Positions 61,910 to 64,000 of a stretch of DNA of 64,000 nt are shown piece after piece. Made by a program: the position numbers and the translations under genes. Under the pieces are notes generated by a model. The model was not told the DNA's origin. It did no database searches and worked only from the letters and a program-made list of their open reading frames with translations. Position 1 is the first letter of the stretch. The number at the start of each line of letters is the position of its first letter. The stretch comes from Eubacterium sp. (lineage in GTDB: Bacteria; Bacillota; Clostridia; Lachnospirales; Lachnospiraceae): NCBI GenBank assembly GCA_022764165.1, contig JALERM010000052.1:86501-150500 (forward strand). The letters are read 5' to 3'.

Positions 61910-63872
61910 GTGCGAGCTGCGAAATCAGCATAGCTGATTTCCCCTAGCGAGCGGAAGAGATTCTGCAAGCTTTGGTAAGCTGATAATCATACAGTAGGAG
62001 AATCCTATCAGGTAAGGTCTAACCAACCGCCTGTACCGAGTCCTTGGAATCAAAGCGGTAACGTTAGATTTAAGCGTAGGACAGGGAGCAACAGAGCCGA
62101 AACGAAAGTGAAGTGATTGAGCTGGGAAATTTGCATGAGGATGGAAATGGTCGATGTGTTTTGGTTCACAGCAGACAACACTGTTATGACCGATATGGTG
62201 AGGTTATGACGGCATCCCCCAGTCTGAGAACTTGGCGAGGTTGATGATAAGTATGTTATCGGAACAGCTGAGGTCCTGCCATTTCCTCGTAAGAGGTATG
62301 GAAACCAAAACAAAGAAATGCGTTAGAAATCCAAATGAATGGCAGGAAGTCCGACACAGCCATAGTATCGTAGAAGTCTGTGAAAGCAGATGGAGAAAAG
62401 GGCTGTGCACTTTATAGCTTCAAGTGATAAGAAACTACGCAGACGAAAGAGAGCTGAAGAACATGGTGAACGAGTTACTTGGAATACAACACAATATCGC
62501 AAAAGCAAACAGAACTGACAGAAAGGTTCAAAATCTTGCATCATATATCAATGAAAATACTCTGAGAGCAATCCATAAAACTATGGATAAAAGAAAAGCG
62601 TACGGAATTGATAAAGTGACAAAAGAAGATTATGAACAGAATCTTGAGGAAAATCTTGCGAGCCTTGTAAAACGGATGAAAAACGGAAGTTACCGCCCAA
62701 ATCCAACAAGGCGAGTCTATATTCCGAAAGAAACAAAAGGCAAACTGAGACCACTTGGAATTTCCTGTTATGAGGATAAATTGGTGGAAAATGCGATTGC
62801 ACAGATACTGGAGCAGATTTATGAACCGAAGTTTTATAATGAGAGCTTTGGGTTTCGTCCCAACAGGAACTGTCATCAGGCAGTGAGGGAAATCATAGAG
62901 ATGGTACAGTATCGGAAGACGAATTATGTGGTGGAAGCAGATATCAGAGGTTTCTTTGATAATGTAGACCATGAATGGCTGATGAAGATGCTGTCACATG
63001 ACATAGCAGACAAGAAGTTTCTGGAGATAATTGAGAAATTTCTGAAAGCAGGAATCATGGAGAATGGTAAATATCTTGACAGCGAACGGGGAACCCCACA
63101 GGGAAACGGTGCCAGTCCAATACTTGCAAATATTTATCTACATTATGTACTGGATAACTGGTTTGATGTAATCGTAAAGAGACAATGTAAAGGCGAATGT
63201 TATCTCATTCGCTATTGTGATGATTTTGTCTGTTGTTTTCAGAATCAATATGAAGCACAGGTATTCAAGCAGAGACTGGAAGAACGCTTTGGGAAATATG
63301 GACTGGAACTGGCCGAAGAAAAGACAAAGATTTTGGAATTCGGGAGGTTTGCCAGGAAAAACCGAAAAGCAAGAGGAGAAAGGAAACCAGATACCTTTGA
63401 CTTCCTTGGTTTTACGTTTTATTGCGGAATGGACAGTAAGAACCAATTTTTCCGTTGTAGGGTAAAGACCAGTAAGAAGAAATTCCGCAGTAAAATCAAA
63501 GCAATGAAAGAATGGATAAAGGTACATAGAGCAATGCCATTAGAGCAGATATTCAAAACAGTCAATGCGAAACTGAGAGGACACTACCAGTATTACGGAG
63601 TGACCGACAATACAAAGGAAGTGAAGAACTTTCTGATACAGACAAAATGGTTGTTGTTTAAGTGGCTCAATCGGAGAAGTCAGAGAAGAGGTTATACAAC
63701 GGATACTTTCTTTAATGGTTTACTCAGGACATTTCCATTACTTGAACCAAGTATCAAAGTGAGTTTGTTTTACAGATAGAGTGTGAAATATAGAGTGAAA
63801 AGCCGTATGCGTTAATAGCGCACGTACGGTTTTGACTAGGGATATGGGGAGTAATCCCCATATCTACTAGAG
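61910..63872 (+). mobile_element. Complete group II intron (inner), with reverse transcriptase ORF
   Basis: The 5' end GTGCGAGC fits the bacterial group II consensus GTGCG. Domains I-III fill 61910-62420, the reverse transcriptase ORF lies in domain IV, domain V is AAAGCCGTATGCG...CGCACGTACGGTTTT (63799-63833) with the AGC triad, and domain VI is the CTAG..GATATGGGG hairpin with a bulged A (63836-63870). The 3' end is uncertain by some ten bases. Confidence 0.85.
62424..63779 (+). CDS. ltrA: Group II intron reverse transcriptase/maturase
   Basis: Multifunctional intron-encoded protein of 451 aa or slightly less. RT blocks include HKTMDKRKAYGIDKVTKEDYE, VYIPKETKGKLRPLGISCYEDKLVENAIAQILEQIYEPKFYNESFGFRPNRNCHQAV, ADIRGFFDNVDHEWL, GTPQGNGASPILANIYLHYVLDNWF and the catalytic LIRYCDDFVCCF. 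A maturase (X) domain follows (LRGHYQYYGVTDNTKEVKNFL...WLNRRSQRRGYT). No C-terminal HNH endonuclease is seen. The track start is a GTG without a ribosome binding site; ATG 62463 is possible. It promotes splicing and retrohoming of its host intron. Confidence 0.95.
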   Translation: MIRNYADERELKNMVNELLGIQHNIAKANRTDRKVQNLASYINENTLRAIHKTMDKRKAYGIDKVTKEDYEQNLEENLASLVKRMKNGSYRPNPTRRVYIPKETKGKLRPLGISCYEDKLVENAIAQILEQIYEPKFYNESFGFRPNRNCHQAVREIIEMVQYRKTNYVVEADIRGFFDNVDHEWLMKMLSHDIADKKFLEIIEKFLKAGIMENGKYLDSERGTPQGNGASPILANIYLHYVLDNWFDVIVKRQCKGECYLIRYCDDFVCCFQNQYEAQVFKQRLEERFGKYGLELAEEKTKILEFGRFARKNRKARGERKPDTFDFLGFTFYCGMDSKNQFFRCRVKTSKKKFRSKIKAMKEWIKVHRAMPLEQIFKTVNAKLRGHYQYYGVTDNTKEVKNFLIQTKWLLFKWLNRRSQRRGYTTDTFFNGLLRTFPLLEPSIKVSLFYR

Positions 63873-64000
63873 AAAGGGAGGATGGCAAACGTGATACAGT
63901 GTAGTCGGATGCCCGAATAGTACCGATGAAGCAATTGAAAGATTGTGGAGGGAAGTCGAGAGAAAGCTGTTATCCTCACAGCTTTGGCATACGGAACAAT
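63873..64000 (+). mobile_element. Outer group II intron resumes (runs past the window end)
   Basis: GATGGCA, AGTCGGATGCCCGAATAGTA, CCGATGAAGC..TGAAAG and TGTGGAGGGAAG match, in order, the part of the inner intron (62340-62405) that follows the equivalent of the insertion point. The outer intron's own ORF and domains V-VI would lie beyond 64000. Confidence 0.55.

Noticed and set aside
61599-62313. Short ORFs 61599-61790, 61708-61947, 61742-61933 and 62050-62313
   Set aside because: They lie in group II intron RNA domains and show no protein-like features.
1-64000. CRISPR array, prophage or toxin-antitoxin module
   Set aside because: No regular direct repeats with spacers, no phage structural or integrase genes and no recognisable toxin-antitoxin pair were seen.

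Overview
The window is chromosomal DNA of a low-to-mid GC anaerobic Firmicute, most likely a member of the Lachnospiraceae (Clostridia). The evidence is the prpC-prkC-rsgA-rpe-thiN block, a division/cell-wall (dcw) cluster headed by mraZ with two penicillin-binding proteins, a THF-riboswitch-controlled folate operon, a glutaminyl-tRNA synthetase gene, and strong AGGAGG ribosome binding sites with frequent ATGA/GTGA stop-start overlaps. I cannot name the species from sequence alone.

Layout. 1-4842: PP2C phosphatase (5' partial), PASTA kinase, RsgA, Rpe and thiamine diphosphokinase in one operon. 5050-6147: ychF. 6360-20858: dcw cluster with promoter and MraZ boxes, then mraZ, rsmH, ftsL-like, two class B PBPs, mraY, murD, an RluA-type pseudouridine synthase, ftsW, murA, ftsQ and ftsZ. 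20917-27062: DUF362 protein plus D-hydroxyacid dehydrogenase, tRNA-Leu(CAA), a cation/calcium exchanger, a nitroreductase remnant, small proteins and an AAA-ATPase/PD-(D/E)XK protein. 27102-36467: sbcDC with a structured leader, AI-2E-type permease, M18 aminopeptidase, HelD-like helicase and GNAT acetyltransferase. 36540-39672: niaR (minus), a glycosyltransferase-MarR fusion and a threonine aldolase. 39709-45910: ftsH, then the riboswitch-controlled folE-HD-folP-folBK operon, then a KdgK-type sugar kinase. 45955-52318: glnS, a UPF0303 protein, a pseudouridine synthase, a lactonase-type beta-propeller and aroC. 52421-58096: small membrane protein, pyrH-frr-uppS-cdsA-dxr-rseP. 58133-64000: accessory end with a truncated AAA-ATPase gene, a SpoIID-like/peptidoglycan-binding protein, a DUF1624 membrane protein and what looks like one group II intron nested inside another.

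How the parts work together. The first half is dominated by envelope growth: a PASTA kinase/phosphatase pair that senses muropeptides, lipid II precursor steps (MurA, MurD, MraY), SEDS/PBP synthases and the divisome (FtsL, FtsQ, FtsW, FtsZ). The pyrH-rseP block supplies UMP, ribosome recycling, undecaprenyl carrier, phospholipid and isoprenoid precursors plus the intramembrane protease. The folate operon is closed by a THF riboswitch and terminator.

Non-coding features stand out. There are at least a dozen GC-rich palindromes in intergenic gaps, falling into a few repeat families (GTGACTAYG...GTCAC, GGACAGGG, GGGACGGAGAATC, CCCCGGGG). There is a 254-bp AT-rich element with terminal inverted repeats. 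Several leaders contain hairpins that overlap ribosome binding sites. No CRISPR array, rRNA, prophage or defence island was seen.
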